Of a stretch of 64,000 nt of DNA, positions 42,695 through 52,567 are shown in pieces. Location of the stretch: contig CAZTOP010000013.1 in NCBI GenBank assembly GCA_964615145.1, forward strand, positions 1-64,000, written 5' to 3'. A program made the translations under genes and the position numbers. The notes under the pieces are model-generated. The model did not search any database. It saw only the letters and a program-made list of their open reading frames with translations, and was not told where the DNA came from. Numbering within the stretch: position 1 is the first letter of the stretch; each line of letters opens with the position of its first letter. The stretch comes from CAIVPM01 sp964615145. GTDB taxonomy: Bacteria; Bacteroidota; Bacteroidia; Chitinophagales; Chitinophagaceae.

Positions 42695-43630
42695 ATGCCT
42701 TCTTTTATCTTAAATTTTTGGTGGATTTTGGTATTGATTTTTATTGTTTTTAGTGGACTGGTTACAGTTAATCAGGGCACAATTGCAGTAATTACAATGT
42801 TTGGGAAATACAAAAGAATACTTCGTCCCGGATTAAATTTTAAAATTCCAGTATTAGAACAAGTTTATAAAACGGTGAGCATCCAAAATCGTTCTGTTGA
42901 ACTTGAATTTCAGGCAGTAACTGTAGACCAGGCAAATGTTTACTTTAAAAGCATGTTACTGTACAGTGTTATTAACCAAGATGAAGAATCTATAAAAAAT
43001 GTTGCTTTTAAATTTATTAGCGATAAAGATTTAATGCAAGCACTAATACGAACTGTTGAAGGAAGCATAAGAGCTTTTGTTGCAACAAAAAAGCAAGCAG
43101 AAATTTTAACACTCAGAAAAGAAATTATTGATTTTGTAAAAGAACAAATTGATCACTCTCTTGAATCTTGGGGCTATCATTTACAAGACTTACAAATAAA
43201 TGATATCACTTTTGATAAAGCTATTTTAGATAGTATGAGTAGAGTTGTAGCAAGTAATAATTTAAAAGCTGCAGCTGAAAATGAAGGACAAGCTTTATTA
43301 ATAACAAAAACGAAGGCTGCCGAAGCCGAAGGAAATGCCATAAAAATAAGTGCCGAAGCCGAAAAAATTGCTGCTCAATTACGTGGACAAGGTGTTGCTT
43401 TGTTTAGAGAAGAAGTTGCTAGAGGTATGAGCCAGGCTGCTGAACAAATGAAACAAGCTAATCTTGATACAAATGTTATTATGTTTAGTATGTGGACTGA
43501 AGCCATTAAAAATTTTGCAGAACTTGGTAAAGGAAATATGATTTTTTTAGATGGTAGTCCAGAAGGAATGGAAAAAACAATGAAACAAATAATGGGTATG
43601 GTTAAAATAAAAGAGGATAAACAATTTTAA
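42695..43630 (+). CDS. SPFH/Band 7 domain protein
   Basis: Membrane scaffold of the stomatin/prohibitin group, usually guarding membrane proteases. An N-terminal membrane helix (about 3-22), then the SPFH domain (GTIAVITMFGKYKRILRPGLNFKIPVLEQV) and a long coiled coil with Ala/Glu-rich repeats from about 190. The 311-aa size is normal. It is followed by exbB and exbD. A specific partner protease is not adjacent. Confidence 0.88.
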   Translation: MPSFILNFWWILVLIFIVFSGLVTVNQGTIAVITMFGKYKRILRPGLNFKIPVLEQVYKTVSIQNRSVELEFQAVTVDQANVYFKSMLLYSVINQDEESIKNVAFKFISDKDLMQALIRTVEGSIRAFVATKKQAEILTLRKEIIDFVKEQIDHSLESWGYHLQDLQINDITFDKAILDSMSRVVASNNLKAAAENEGQALLITKTKAAEAEGNAIKISAEAEKIAAQLRGQGVALFREEVARGMSQAAEQMKQANLDTNVIMFSMWTEAIKNFAELGKGNMIFLDGSPEGMEKTMKQIMGMVKIKEDKQF

Positions 43631-43713
43631 ATGCAAAAGTTTTGCTAAAATATTTTCTTTAACAACATTTTTTAGTTACAATTCGTTTATTTGTTACATA
43701 TAAAAACTAACCA

Positions 43714-44388
43714 ATGAATTTACTATTTTATTTTTTGCAAACACCCGTAGTGGCAACACAAGTTGTAGAGAAGGAATCAATGTTAGATCTACTTCAAAAA
43801 GGTGGTTGGATAATGTATCCTTTATACCTTCTTTTAGCAATTGCAATATTTGTTTTTTTTGAAAGACTACTAGCTATAAAAAAAGCTGCAAAAATTGATG
43901 ATAGCTTTATGAATATTATTAGAGATAATGTAGTTAGTGGCAATATTGCAGCTGCGAGAAGTTTGGCAAAAAACACCAATAACCCTGTTGCAAGAATGAT
44001 AGATAAAGGCATACAAAGAATTGGTAAACCTATCGATTCTATTGAAAAAAGCATGGAAAATGTTGGCAAACTTGAAATGTATAAAATGGAACGAAACCTT
44101 TCGATTCTTTCATTAATATCTGGTATTGCTCCTTTATTTGGATTTTTAGGAACTATTATAGGTATGATTACTTTGTTTAAAGGAATTGCTAGTGATGGTC
44201 AAGTAACATTAAATGTTATTGCTGGAGGTATTTATATAAAAATGGTTACAAGTGCAACAGGTTTAATTGTTGGTTTAATTGCTTTTGTTGGTCATAATTT
44301 TTTATCAACTCAAGTAGAAAAAACTGCTTATAAAATGGAATCTGCCAGTACTGACTTTTTAGATATTTTGCAAGAACCAACAAAATAA
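43714..44388 (+). CDS. exbB: MotA/TolQ/ExbB proton channel
   Basis: Inner-membrane proton-motive-force subunit working with ExbD to energise TonB-type or envelope processes. 224 aa; three membrane segments with the family block ISGIAPLFGFLGTIIGMITLFKGI near residue 145 and MVTSATGLIVGLIAF near 185. Its partner exbD follows after 78 bp. Confidence 0.88.
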   Translation: MNLLFYFLQTPVVATQVVEKESMLDLLQKGGWIMYPLYLLLAIAIFVFFERLLAIKKAAKIDDSFMNIIRDNVVSGNIAAARSLAKNTNNPVARMIDKGIQRIGKPIDSIEKSMENVGKLEMYKMERNLSILSLISGIAPLFGFLGTIIGMITLFKGIASDGQVTLNVIAGGIYIKMVTSATGLIVGLIAFVGHNFLSTQVEKTAYKMESASTDFLDILQEPTK

Positions 44389-44466
44389 TTCATTGTTTAT
44401 CGTTTGTGATTTAAAGTTTCTTAGAAACTTTAAAACTTAAATTTTTTAAACCTTAAACTTGACAAA

Positions 44467-44868
44467 GTGAACATAAGAAAAAAATTAAAAGAAAAAGCAC
44501 AATTAGAAACAGGGGCGTTAAACGATATCTTGTTTATATTGTTATTATTCTTCTTAATCGTATCAACTCTTGCAAATCCAAATGTTGTAAAAGTTAATAA
44601 CCCTAAGGGAAAAGCTGATACAAAAACAAAGCAAAATATTGTTGTATCAATTGATAGGGAAAATAAAATTTATTTGAATCAACAAGAAATTGAAGTCAGT
44701 CAATTAGATACAATCATTAGCAATGAAGTAACAAAAGTTAAACAATTTCAGGACACACCTACTGTAGTAATTAACGCTGATACCATTTCCTACACTGGTG
44801 GATTTTTCAAAATTATGGCATCGGCAAAACGAGTTGGGGCAAAGGTTGTTGCTAATGTAAAAAATTAA
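44467..44868 (+). CDS. exbD: ExbD/TolR biopolymer transport protein
   Basis: 133 aa; one membrane helix with the essential Asp in GALNDILFILLLFFLIVSTL (about 17-36) and a periplasmic domain ending VGAKVVANV. GTG start at 44467. Only one ExbD and no TonB are here, unlike the common TonB systems of this phylum. The gene overlaps the convergent gene by 4 bp. Confidence 0.87.
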   Translation: MNIRKKLKEKAQLETGALNDILFILLLFFLIVSTLANPNVVKVNNPKGKADTKTKQNIVVSIDRENKIYLNQQEIEVSQLDTIISNEVTKVKQFQDTPTVVINADTISYTGGFFKIMASAKRVGAKVVANVKN

Positions 44869-45806
44869 TTACCTTTTTTTTCATTAGTAAAGTCAAATAA
44901 AGTTGCAGTAAATGCAGCATTTTCTCTTTTTTTAAATATCACACTCCAGTTACCTCTGTATCTTAGTGTTTTAGGCACTAGAAGGCCATTAAATTTTTGC
45001 ATTACAACTTCCATATTTACATCAAAATCATAAACTCCAGCTTTATAACTTAAGGTGTAGTTTCTAGCTAATACATCTAAAGTTTTAATATCAAACCAAG
45101 TAGTCATTTCATCAACTACGATCTTATCTTGTTTTAACCAACTTAAATTTTCCTTAGGTTTTATAGAAAAAGTAAAACAATTCTGTCCATTAAGCTCAAC
45201 TATATCAATTTTATAGTCATAATATTTTTGAGCTTTTTCATCGTATAAATCAAGCTTATCTCCGATAAATGGTATACCAGAAATCTTTCTTCCAGGATTA
45301 AAGAATAACATTTTTAGTTGTTCTTTATGTTTCTCCATTCCAGATTTATTGCTTGTACTTAAACCTCTGCCAGTGACAATATTATCCTCTCCGCAAACCT
45401 TGCCTTTACTAAAAAAAAGTCCAGCATACATTTCGGCAGTAGTATAATTATATTGATGCTTAGCTGTATAAAAATCACCAGTTGTCGTTTCTTCCAAAAC
45501 TTCAGTTGTTCTACAATTATTTTCTCTAATTTGCTTTGTTTTGCTATTTAATGATGCTTTGATATTTCCTTTTTTATCAAACATTTTAATATCATTAAAT
45601 GATGTATAGCCCAAGACTCTTAAATTTCTGAAAGCCTTGTAAAATGTGGTGTCTTCCTTAATTTGTTGTATTAATTTTTTATAGTCAAAATTATTTCTAA
45701 TAAATACTTCTGGCAGTGTAACAACTCTATTATTATCTATAATTGTTGTGTCCTGACAAAGAGAAAAAATTGGGAAAGTCGTTAGTACTAAAAAAAATAT
45801 TTTCAT
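44865..45806 (-). CDS. secreted protein of unknown function
   Basis: 313 aa. Signal peptide ending near SLCQ (residue 18), Asp/Glu/Lys-rich beta-sheet body with FNPGRKISGIPFIGDKL and DYKIDIVELNGQNCF. Begins immediately after the deformylase stop. No family recognised. Confidence 0.6.
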   Translation of the reverse strand: MKIFFLVLTTFPIFSLCQDTTIIDNNRVVTLPEVFIRNNFDYKKLIQQIKEDTTFYKAFRNLRVLGYTSFNDIKMFDKKGNIKASLNSKTKQIRENNCRTTEVLEETTTGDFYTAKHQYNYTTAEMYAGLFFSKGKVCGEDNIVTGRGLSTSNKSGMEKHKEQLKMLFFNPGRKISGIPFIGDKLDLYDEKAQKYYDYKIDIVELNGQNCFTFSIKPKENLSWLKQDKIVVDEMTTWFDIKTLDVLARNYTLSYKAGVYDFDVNMEVVMQKFNGLLVPKTLRYRGNWSVIFKKRENAAFTATLFDFTNEKKGN

Positions 45807-46384
45807 TATTTAATAAATGCCATTTTGTAATCAACTTTTATTTTGCCCTTGTGAATATCATTTAATTTGCTTTGCAACAACTTTTTTCTAAATGGCTTCA
45901 TATAGTCAATAAAAAGTTTACCCTCCAAATGGTCGTATTCGTGTAAAATAACTCGTGCAGTAATGCCCACAAACGTTTCTTCTTGTGGTTCAAATTTTTC
46001 GTTTAAATAACTTAATGTAACTTTTTGATGACGGTATACATCTTCCCTAATTCTTGGAATACTTAAACAACCTTCATTATAGCACCATTCCTCTCCATCA
46101 AGCATAATTATTTTGGCATTAATAAATACTCTTTTAACACCTGGAGCATCGCTATAATTCATTCTTTCATCCTTTTCCATTCCTTCAAAAATCTGCGTAC
46201 TATCTACAATAAATAAGCGAATGGATTTGTTTATTTGAGGTGCAGCCAAACCAACGCCATTACTGGAATACATTGTTTCCCACATATCTTCTAAAAGCAA
46301 TTGAAGTTCTGGATAATCTTTATCTATATCAACTGCAACTTTTCTTAAAATATTTGCTCCGTATGCAACTATTGGTAATATCAT
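45806..46384 (-). CDS. def: peptide deformylase
   Basis: Removes the N-terminal formyl group from new proteins. ATG 46384 (MILPIVAYGANILR) gives 192 aa. All three metal motifs are present: GVGLAAPQ (about 53-60), EGCLSIP (Cys ligand, about 115) and HEYDHLEG (two His ligands and catalytic Glu, about 155). Gene order with ruvX is typical. Confidence 0.93.
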   Translation of the reverse strand: MILPIVAYGANILRKVAVDIDKDYPELQLLLEDMWETMYSSNGVGLAAPQINKSIRLFIVDSTQIFEGMEKDERMNYSDAPGVKRVFINAKIIMLDGEEWCYNEGCLSIPRIREDVYRHQKVTLSYLNEKFEPQEETFVGITARVILHEYDHLEGKLFIDYMKPFRKKLLQSKLNDIHKGKIKVDYKMAFIK

Positions 46385-46439
46385 TATTAAAATTTGTAAG
46401 GTTACAAAAGTAGTAGAAAGATAGTTCGGGATTTCAGGA

Positions 46440-46850
46440 TTAATTATTTTGCAAATATTCTTGCAACATAATAGTAGCAGCAATCATATCCGTATTTTCT
46501 TTTTTTTGCCTGTTCTTTTTTTTCATTCCCATTTCAACCATTGCCCTTGATGCTAGCTTAGATGTAAATCTTTCATCAACTTGCTTTATAGGCATATTAG
46601 GAAATTCTTTTGCAAATTGTTTGATAGCACTTTTTACTAATGCAGTGCCGTGTGTTGGCGAATCATCTAAATTTAGTGGGTAACCGATTAACAATAACTC
46701 TACTTCTTCTGTAGCAAAATATTTTTTTAAAAAAGGTACTAAATCTTTAGTAGAAACTGTTGTTAACGATGTAGCTATAATTTTAAGTGGATCTGTAACA
46801 GCTATTCCAGTTCTTTTTCCACCGTAGTCAATACAAATAATTCTTGCCAA
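46440..46850 (-). CDS. ruvX: RuvX (YqgF) Holliday junction resolvase-like nuclease
   Basis: 136 aa. RNase H-like fold with IICIDYGGKRTGIAVTD (first acidic Asp), LLIGYPL, QVDERFTS and the final acidic TDMIAA. Linked to rRNA 5' processing in other bacteria. Lies 55 bp upstream of def. Confidence 0.9.
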   Translation of the reverse strand: MARIICIDYGGKRTGIAVTDPLKIIATSLTTVSTKDLVPFLKKYFATEEVELLLIGYPLNLDDSPTHGTALVKSAIKQFAKEFPNMPIKQVDERFTSKLASRAMVEMGMKKKNRQKKENTDMIAATIMLQEYLQNN

Positions 46851-46855
46851 AATGG

Positions 46856-47797
46856 TTAATTATTAGTGATTAAATCTATTATAACAAAAGCAGCAAAAAC
46901 AATGCTGGCAATGCCATTAGCTGTCATAAATGCAATATTTACTTTGCTTAAATCATTTGGCTTTACAATAGTGTGTTGGTAAAATAGCATGCCAATAAAA
47001 GTTGCTGCTCCCAGCCAAAATAACAAATGAAAATTAAAATAAATACCAATAGATATTACGATAATTGTTGCAATAAAATGAAGCATTCTTGATACATTTA
47101 ATGCTTTTGTTTTGCCTAGTACAGACGGAATAGAGTGTAATTTATTTTCTTTATCAAAGGCTTCGTCTTGTAAGGCGTAAATAATATCAAACCCGCTTAC
47201 CCAAAATAATACTATGATAGAAAAGAGTACTGGTAAAATATGAAACTGAGCAGTAACAGCAAGATAAGCTCCAATGGGTGCTAATGACAATCCTAATCCT
47301 AAAACTAAATGACACAAAGCAGTAAATCTTTTTGTGTAACTATAAAATAAAATTACAAATAATGCAACTGGAGAAAGTGATAAAACCATTGTATTAATAA
47401 AATAGCAACAAACCATAAATAAAACACAACATACAATAGTAAAGGTTAGTGCTTTTTTAGAAGAAATGATGCCAGCAGGAATTTCACGAATAGCAGTACG
47501 TGGGTTTTTTGCATCAAAATTTCTGTCTAAATATCTATTAAAAGCCATAGCTGCACTTCTTGCTGTAATCATACATAGAATTACTAAAACAAAAACTTGA
47601 ATCAAATATCTAATATCCCAAGCCGTATGTTCAAATTTAAAAAGTAATGTTAAACCATTTTTATATTTTTCCGAGTTGGCCAAATCGTTTGAATTGAAAT
47701 ATAAATAACCCAAAACAAAACCAATCATTGCAAAAGGCATTGCGAAAATAGTATGCGAAAATTTTATTAAGCTAAGGTAGTTTTTTAAAGATGACAT
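46856..47797 (-). CDS. UbiA-family prenyltransferase
   Basis: Membrane prenyltransferase with eight to nine helices and both Asp-rich motifs: NRYLDRNFDAKNPRT (about 87) and DIIYALQDEAFDKENKLHS (about 205). The match to the MqnP-like or 4-hydroxybenzoate type suggests a menaquinone step. 313 aa is normal. Precedes ruvX by 5 bp. Confidence 0.87.
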   Translation of the reverse strand: MSSLKNYLSLIKFSHTIFAMPFAMIGFVLGYLYFNSNDLANSEKYKNGLTLLFKFEHTAWDIRYLIQVFVLVILCMITARSAAMAFNRYLDRNFDAKNPRTAIREIPAGIISSKKALTFTIVCCVLFMVCCYFINTMVLSLSPVALFVILFYSYTKRFTALCHLVLGLGLSLAPIGAYLAVTAQFHILPVLFSIIVLFWVSGFDIIYALQDEAFDKENKLHSIPSVLGKTKALNVSRMLHFIATIIVISIGIYFNFHLLFWLGAATFIGMLFYQHTIVKPNDLSKVNIAFMTANGIASIVFAAFVIIDLITNN

Positions 47798-47827
47798 TAA
47801 TAAACAAGTGCAGTTATATAAAAAAAT

Positions 47828-48214
47828 TTAGTTGAGTTTGGCTGGAACAATTAAATCAAATGAAGGAATATTTACCTTGAATTGAAGCTTAGAATTTAAG
47901 TTTTCCATTATATAGTAACCTTGCATTTTCCCCATTTCTGTTTTAAAATTACATCCACTCACATATGCATATTGCTGCCCCTGATTAATTATAGGTTGTT
48001 CACCAACTACACCTTCTCCTTCAACTTCTCTTTGCTCGCCATTGGTATCGAAAATAAACCAATGCCTAGTTAATAATTTTATTGAAAATGAATTGTGATT
48101 ATCGATTAAAATTCTGTAAGCAAACATGAACTCATTATTCAATGAATTGCTATATCCTGGTTGATAAAAAGTTTCGACTGAAATCTCTACTCCTTCTGAA
48201 ATTTTTGAAATCAT
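47828..48214 (-). CDS. apaG: ApaG domain protein
   Basis: 128-aa ApaG family protein (Ig-like fold). Seen: VETFYQPGYS, FAYRILIDNHNSFSIKLLTRHWFIFDTNG and GVVGEQPIINQGQQYAYVSGCNF, then GYYIMEN. Function linked to divalent cations in enterobacteria; unknown here. Confidence 0.9.
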   Translation of the reverse strand: MISKISEGVEISVETFYQPGYSNSLNNEFMFAYRILIDNHNSFSIKLLTRHWFIFDTNGEQREVEGEGVVGEQPIINQGQQYAYVSGCNFKTEMGKMQGYYIMENLNSKLQFKVNIPSFDLIVPAKLN

Positions 48215-48253
48215 AACAATGTAAAGTTAAGCGTATATAATTTTTATAGCTTA

Positions 48254-48664
48254 TTAGTTAAGAAGTTTAATAGCAACTAAAGGCACAGTTCCAACTCTTA
48301 CTTTTGCAGCAAGTTTGGGGTCGGTTGGTTGTGATGTTATATACACAATGATTTTTTTATACTCGTCTAAATATTTTTTATCAATAACAAATGATTTATT
48401 TTTTTTAGTTGTTACTTTTCTAACTATTTCAATTCTATTTGTATCCATTAGTATTAATGTATTAGTCCAGCTTCTTCGTTGTGCTGCTGGATAATATACT
48501 ACGGTATAGTTTTTATTATTTTTTTTAGGTGCTATATACACTTTCAAACTTCCAGAAATACCCTCTTTTACAAGGTTTTCACCCTGAAACAATTTCCATT
48601 TATTGTAGCTTTGAGCGAATAAGAATTTTGGAAATAAGAATAAAAAAAGAACTATTTTTTTCAT
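48254..48664 (-). CDS. small secreted protein of unknown function
   Basis: 136 aa; signal peptide ending near LFAQ, then a beta-rich, Lys-rich part. Downstream of the hairpin that ends the metalloprotease transcript. No family recognised. Confidence 0.6.
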   Translation of the reverse strand: MKKIVLFLFLFPKFLFAQSYNKWKLFQGENLVKEGISGSLKVYIAPKKNNKNYTVVYYPAAQRRSWTNTLILMDTNRIEIVRKVTTKKNKSFVIDKKYLDEYKKIIVYITSQPTDPKLAAKVRVGTVPLVAIKLLN

Positions 48665-48681
48665 CCGTCAAATATAACTCA

Positions 48682-48713
48682 AAAAAATACGAGGCTGAAA
48701 AATCAGTCTCGTA
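48682..48713 (-). terminator. hairpin terminator after metalloprotease gene
   Basis: Ten-pair stem with one G-T (ACGAGACTGA/TCAGCCTCGT as read on the minus strand) and seven T, 22 bp past the stop. Confidence 0.78.
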
Positions 48714-48734
48714 TTAACAAAATAAAAATACCCT

Positions 48735-51700
48735 TTACTCTTTAATTACTTTGAAAGTTTGTTCACCCTCAATTGTTTTTATGGTTGCAAAATATGTTCC
48801 TTTTGACCAATTTGATGTTGCAATTTCAATGCTATTGTTCTGTACATTTTTATTACTAAATACTATTTTACCTAAAATATCTGTAATAACAACTTCCGAT
48901 TTTCCTGCAATTGCATTTCCAATTTGAATAAATAATTTTGATGAAATAGGATTTGGATAAACATTAATAAACTTATTCTTACCTGTATAAAGAATACTAA
49001 CGATACTGCTGTAAGAGAATTTACCATTATTATCAATTTGCTTTAAACGGTAATTGTATCTGTTTCCAATCTTTATATCATTGTCAGTAAAATTGTAATT
49101 ATTAATCTTATTATTTTGAGCATTTACAAAGCCAATTTTTACAAAATCAGAGGTGTTTGTAGCACGTTCAACTTCAAAGAAATTGTTATTAACCTCGCTG
49201 AAAGTATTCCATTGCAAAGCCACTTTATTTCCATCTAAAATGCCAGTAAACAATCCCCATTGCAATGGCAAAACTGCTGCTTGCTCTACAATAACATATT
49301 GTCCATAACCATTAAATGTTGCAGTAAAAGCAACATAACCATCTGTTGTTAATTTATCTGTAACACTAGTATTTGCAATAATGGCATTTGAAGTTGAGAT
49401 GTTGCTAGCACTTAAGTTTATACCATCGTCAATTTTCATAATTTTTGCATTGGCAAATGAAGTTGACCAAGCAGCAATTTCGGCTTGTGTAAAATATAAT
49501 GTAATGGTGTTTGTTGCATTGCTTGCATTGCCAGGAATTATTTTAAAAGTTTTTCTACTTCTATAATAAGTAGTAGCACCAGAATTAAAAGTTGGTCTAT
49601 CGGTTCCTGATTCAGTTATTGATGCAACCACATTGTCAACATTTACACTTTGAGCTGTTATACTTGCAATTGCTTTATTATTTACAGCATTTCTAAAGAT
49701 ATTACTTGAACCAGATTGTGTATTGAATGTGTAACTATTACTAATAGTTGTTTCAACATTCCAAGGTGTTGCCGATAAAACAACATCATCTATATTTAAA
49801 CCTGGATTGCTTGCAGCCGATGTACTTGTAACTGCCCAATAAAAATCAACATAAAATCTTGAATTATTAAGAAAAGAAGAAGCAATACTTGGAGTACCAG
49901 TTTGTAAAGTGCTTGTATTTCCCCAAGGACCATTACCTGTATTACCTGTTACTGTTCCATAATCATTATAATTATTGTTCAAGTCATCTGCAGATGTAAA
50001 AAACAATTGACCATAATGTCCAGTGCCATTTGTAGTGCTGTATGTTCTACCTTTTACTTTAAATTTAAAACTTAAATTACCAAGTGAAGCAACTCTGTAT
50101 CCTTCTATTAGTGGAGTTTCCAAAACAGCTCCAGCACTTGAAGTTGTAGTTGTATAAGTATTAGGTTTAGTGGTAGTACTACTACTGATATAGGCATTAG
50201 GAGCCGTGCCCCCAGCCGTTCCATTTGAACCAATTACCCATTGAGAATTGTAAGATGCAGATTTAAAAGTTGACCATCCACTTGGCATATTGCCATCATT
50301 AAAACTTTCATTTAACAAGTTAATGGTATTTTGACCAATAATAATATTATCATCGTCATTTATTATAATATTCATTGTTTGTGGCAAGCTACCTGCTACA
50401 ACACCTGCACCACTAATGTTGTAGGTTAAAGCAAAACCTCTTCTTCCATCTATTTTAGCGTTATCAATAATTCTAACTACGACGTTTTTTGTGATATCAC
50501 CATTTGTAAATGAAACTGTGGGTGTTAATATTTGATAGTCAACTCCTGCAACAGCTAAAGCAGGAGCCGATGTTCCAGAAATTGCAGAAGTTGTAAAAGT
50601 TAATGTAGCGTTACCACTTGCTGCAGATTCAGCAGCAAGTGGAATATTAATATCAGTATATCTGTTAGTTGTACCTGTTGTACCTTTTTCAGAAACAATT
50701 GTAGTGCCTAAACAATTATCAAAACCAATTGAATTATTACTTGGTAAAGTTTTTCCAACTGTTGATGTGGCAAGTGAAACCCTTCTTGGACTATTTAGCA
50801 TTACAGTTTGAATTCTATCTGCTTGATTTGCCGTAAAAGTATTTAATATTTGATCATCTGTATAATCCATAAAATTTTCAAACATTTCATCAACGGTTCC
50901 ACAACTATTAGGTTTGGGATGTACTGGTTTTCCATAATTTTCCACCAAAGATTTTGGAGTATCATTACAATAATCAGTGGCAGAAGCACAACTTGAAGCA
51001 TCGCCCCAAATATGTCTTAACCCAAAAAAATGTCCAAGCTCATGTGTCACAGTTCTTCCCATGTCATATTGATTACTTACACCACAATCTGAAGATGTTG
51101 TTTTACTACCTACAGACGTAACTTCGATAACAACCCCAGCAGTTTGGTTTGTTTCTAAATTATCTAAACCCGACAATGTTGAACTTGCAGGAAATGTTGC
51201 AATACCTAATAAACCACTGGTACTTTGGTCGCAAATCCAAACATTTACATATCTACTAGGATCCCAAATAGATGCAGGCTTTATTGTTCCGTCAAAATAA
51301 GTCGAGGAGCCATCATACGGAGGTGCTGTCCAACCTTTTGAACTATAGCTAATTCTATCAATTCCTGGTTCAGATAGTGTTGCACCAGTAGGACTTGTGG
51401 TTGCCAATCCAAATTTTATTCCAGTTGTGGATGCTACTGAGTATGTACTTCCACTCAAATTGCCAAAGTCTTTATTTAGTTGTGTTACCTGAGCATTTAT
51501 AAGAGCTTGAGAAATATTAGTTCCTGAGCCAACAGCCTCACCGCTATGAATAATATGAAAAACGATAGGTAAATAATAGTTTGTAATAGTTCCTAAAGTT
51601 CCATTAACCTGATTTGCTTTTCTTTCCAAATTTTTTTTAGCCAACCAAGTTTCAAATTGAGCTTCAGTTTCAATATTAGGATTGGAAAGTCTTGCTGCTT

Positions 51701-51827
51701 TGATGGCTTCATCTGTGTAGCATCTAATTTTTTTGGGTTTCGAATTAGGCAAACCTTTAGTTTGTTGTTGAGATGACACTTTTAAAACGCAAAATAATAT
51801 TACCGAAAATGTGATAATTTTTTTCAT
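48735..51827 (-). CDS. T9SS-secreted M43-type zinc metalloprotease
   Basis: 1030 aa. Signal peptide (about 1-19), a pro-region, then a pappalysin-like catalytic domain with VTHELGHFFGLRHIWGD near residue 260 (HExxHxxGxxH zinc site) and the Met-turn NFMDYTDDQ. A Calx-beta-like module (about 370-500) and a beta domain follow; a Fn3-like part leads to the T9SS type A sorting domain at the end (VYPNPISSKLFIQIGN... GTYFATIKTIEGEQTFKVIKE). Probably cell-surface or released, acting on extracellular protein. Monocistronic. Confidence 0.9.
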   Translation of the reverse strand: MKKIITFSVILFCVLKVSSQQQTKGLPNSKPKKIRCYTDEAIKAARLSNPNIETEAQFETWLAKKNLERKANQVNGTLGTITNYYLPIVFHIIHSGEAVGSGTNISQALINAQVTQLNKDFGNLSGSTYSVASTTGIKFGLATTSPTGATLSEPGIDRISYSSKGWTAPPYDGSSTYFDGTIKPASIWDPSRYVNVWICDQSTSGLLGIATFPASSTLSGLDNLETNQTAGVVIEVTSVGSKTTSSDCGVSNQYDMGRTVTHELGHFFGLRHIWGDASSCASATDYCNDTPKSLVENYGKPVHPKPNSCGTVDEMFENFMDYTDDQILNTFTANQADRIQTVMLNSPRRVSLATSTVGKTLPSNNSIGFDNCLGTTIVSEKGTTGTTNRYTDINIPLAAESAASGNATLTFTTSAISGTSAPALAVAGVDYQILTPTVSFTNGDITKNVVVRIIDNAKIDGRRGFALTYNISGAGVVAGSLPQTMNIIINDDDNIIIGQNTINLLNESFNDGNMPSGWSTFKSASYNSQWVIGSNGTAGGTAPNAYISSSTTTKPNTYTTTTSSAGAVLETPLIEGYRVASLGNLSFKFKVKGRTYSTTNGTGHYGQLFFTSADDLNNNYNDYGTVTGNTGNGPWGNTSTLQTGTPSIASSFLNNSRFYVDFYWAVTSTSAASNPGLNIDDVVLSATPWNVETTISNSYTFNTQSGSSNIFRNAVNNKAIASITAQSVNVDNVVASITESGTDRPTFNSGATTYYRSRKTFKIIPGNASNATNTITLYFTQAEIAAWSTSFANAKIMKIDDGINLSASNISTSNAIIANTSVTDKLTTDGYVAFTATFNGYGQYVIVEQAAVLPLQWGLFTGILDGNKVALQWNTFSEVNNNFFEVERATNTSDFVKIGFVNAQNNKINNYNFTDNDIKIGNRYNYRLKQIDNNGKFSYSSIVSILYTGKNKFINVYPNPISSKLFIQIGNAIAGKSEVVITDILGKIVFSNKNVQNNSIEIATSNWSKGTYFATIKTIEGEQTFKVIKE

Positions 51828-52017
51828 AAAAATAAAAATAGTCGGTAAAAATATTGATTATGAAAATAAAATGAAATGAAAATACGATTAAAGAGAATCT
51901 CAAAAAATTAGCATTCACTAGGGTTTAATTTAACAATTTCTAAATTCAACAAAAATTTTTACTTTACTAAAGCCAAGTTACTCAACATTAAACTTTACTT
52001 TGTAAAAAATAGAAAAT

Positions 52018-52485
52018 ATGATTAACATTGGACAAAAAGCCCCCGATTTTTCATTACATACTTCCAACAAAGATGTGATAGTAAGTTTAAGTGATTTAAA
52101 AGGGAAAAACGTTTTATTACTTTTCTTTCCTCAAGCATTTACAGGTGTTTGCACCAAAGAATTATGTAGTGTAAGAGACAATATTGCCTTGTACAACAAT
52201 ACAAGTGCTGAGGTTTTGGGAATCTCTGTAGACTCCCCTTTTACTTTAGCAAAGTTTAAAGAAGAACAAGGACTGAATTTTACTTTATTGAGTGATTTTA
52301 ATAAAGAAGTTTCAACAGCCTACGGTGCTATTTATGATGAATTTATTGGGTGGATGAAAGGTGTAAGCAAACGTGCTGCTTTCATTATAGATAAAGATGG
52401 TAATATACAATATGCAGAGGTATTGGAAAGTGCTGGCGATTTGCCAAACTTTGAAGCAATCAATGCAAAGCTGGCTAGTTTATAA
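52018..52485 (+). CDS. peroxiredoxin (AhpC/TSA-like)
   Basis: 155 aa. Thiol peroxidase that reduces peroxides with thioredoxin-type donors. Catalytic Cys in FPQAFTGVCTKELCS (about 40-54) and a CxxxxC arrangement, of the atypical or AhpE-like kind. Clean monocistronic gene with terminator. Confidence 0.87.
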   Translation: MINIGQKAPDFSLHTSNKDVIVSLSDLKGKNVLLLFFPQAFTGVCTKELCSVRDNIALYNNTSAEVLGISVDSPFTLAKFKEEQGLNFTLLSDFNKEVSTAYGAIYDEFIGWMKGVSKRAAFIIDKDGNIQYAEVLESAGDLPNFEAINAKLASL

Positions 52486-52499
52486 ACTATTTTTATAAA

Positions 52500-52539
52500 T
52501 AAAAAAGCCTTGAAAATCATTATTTTTCAAGGCTTTTTT
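52500..52539 (+). terminator. terminator after peroxiredoxin
   Basis: Sixteen-pair A/T-flanked stem (AAAAAAGCCTTGAAAA with TTTTCAAGGCTTTTTT) 15 bp after the stop. Confidence 0.88.
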
Positions 52540-52567
52540 ATTTCGCTTACTTTTACAAAAAAAAGAA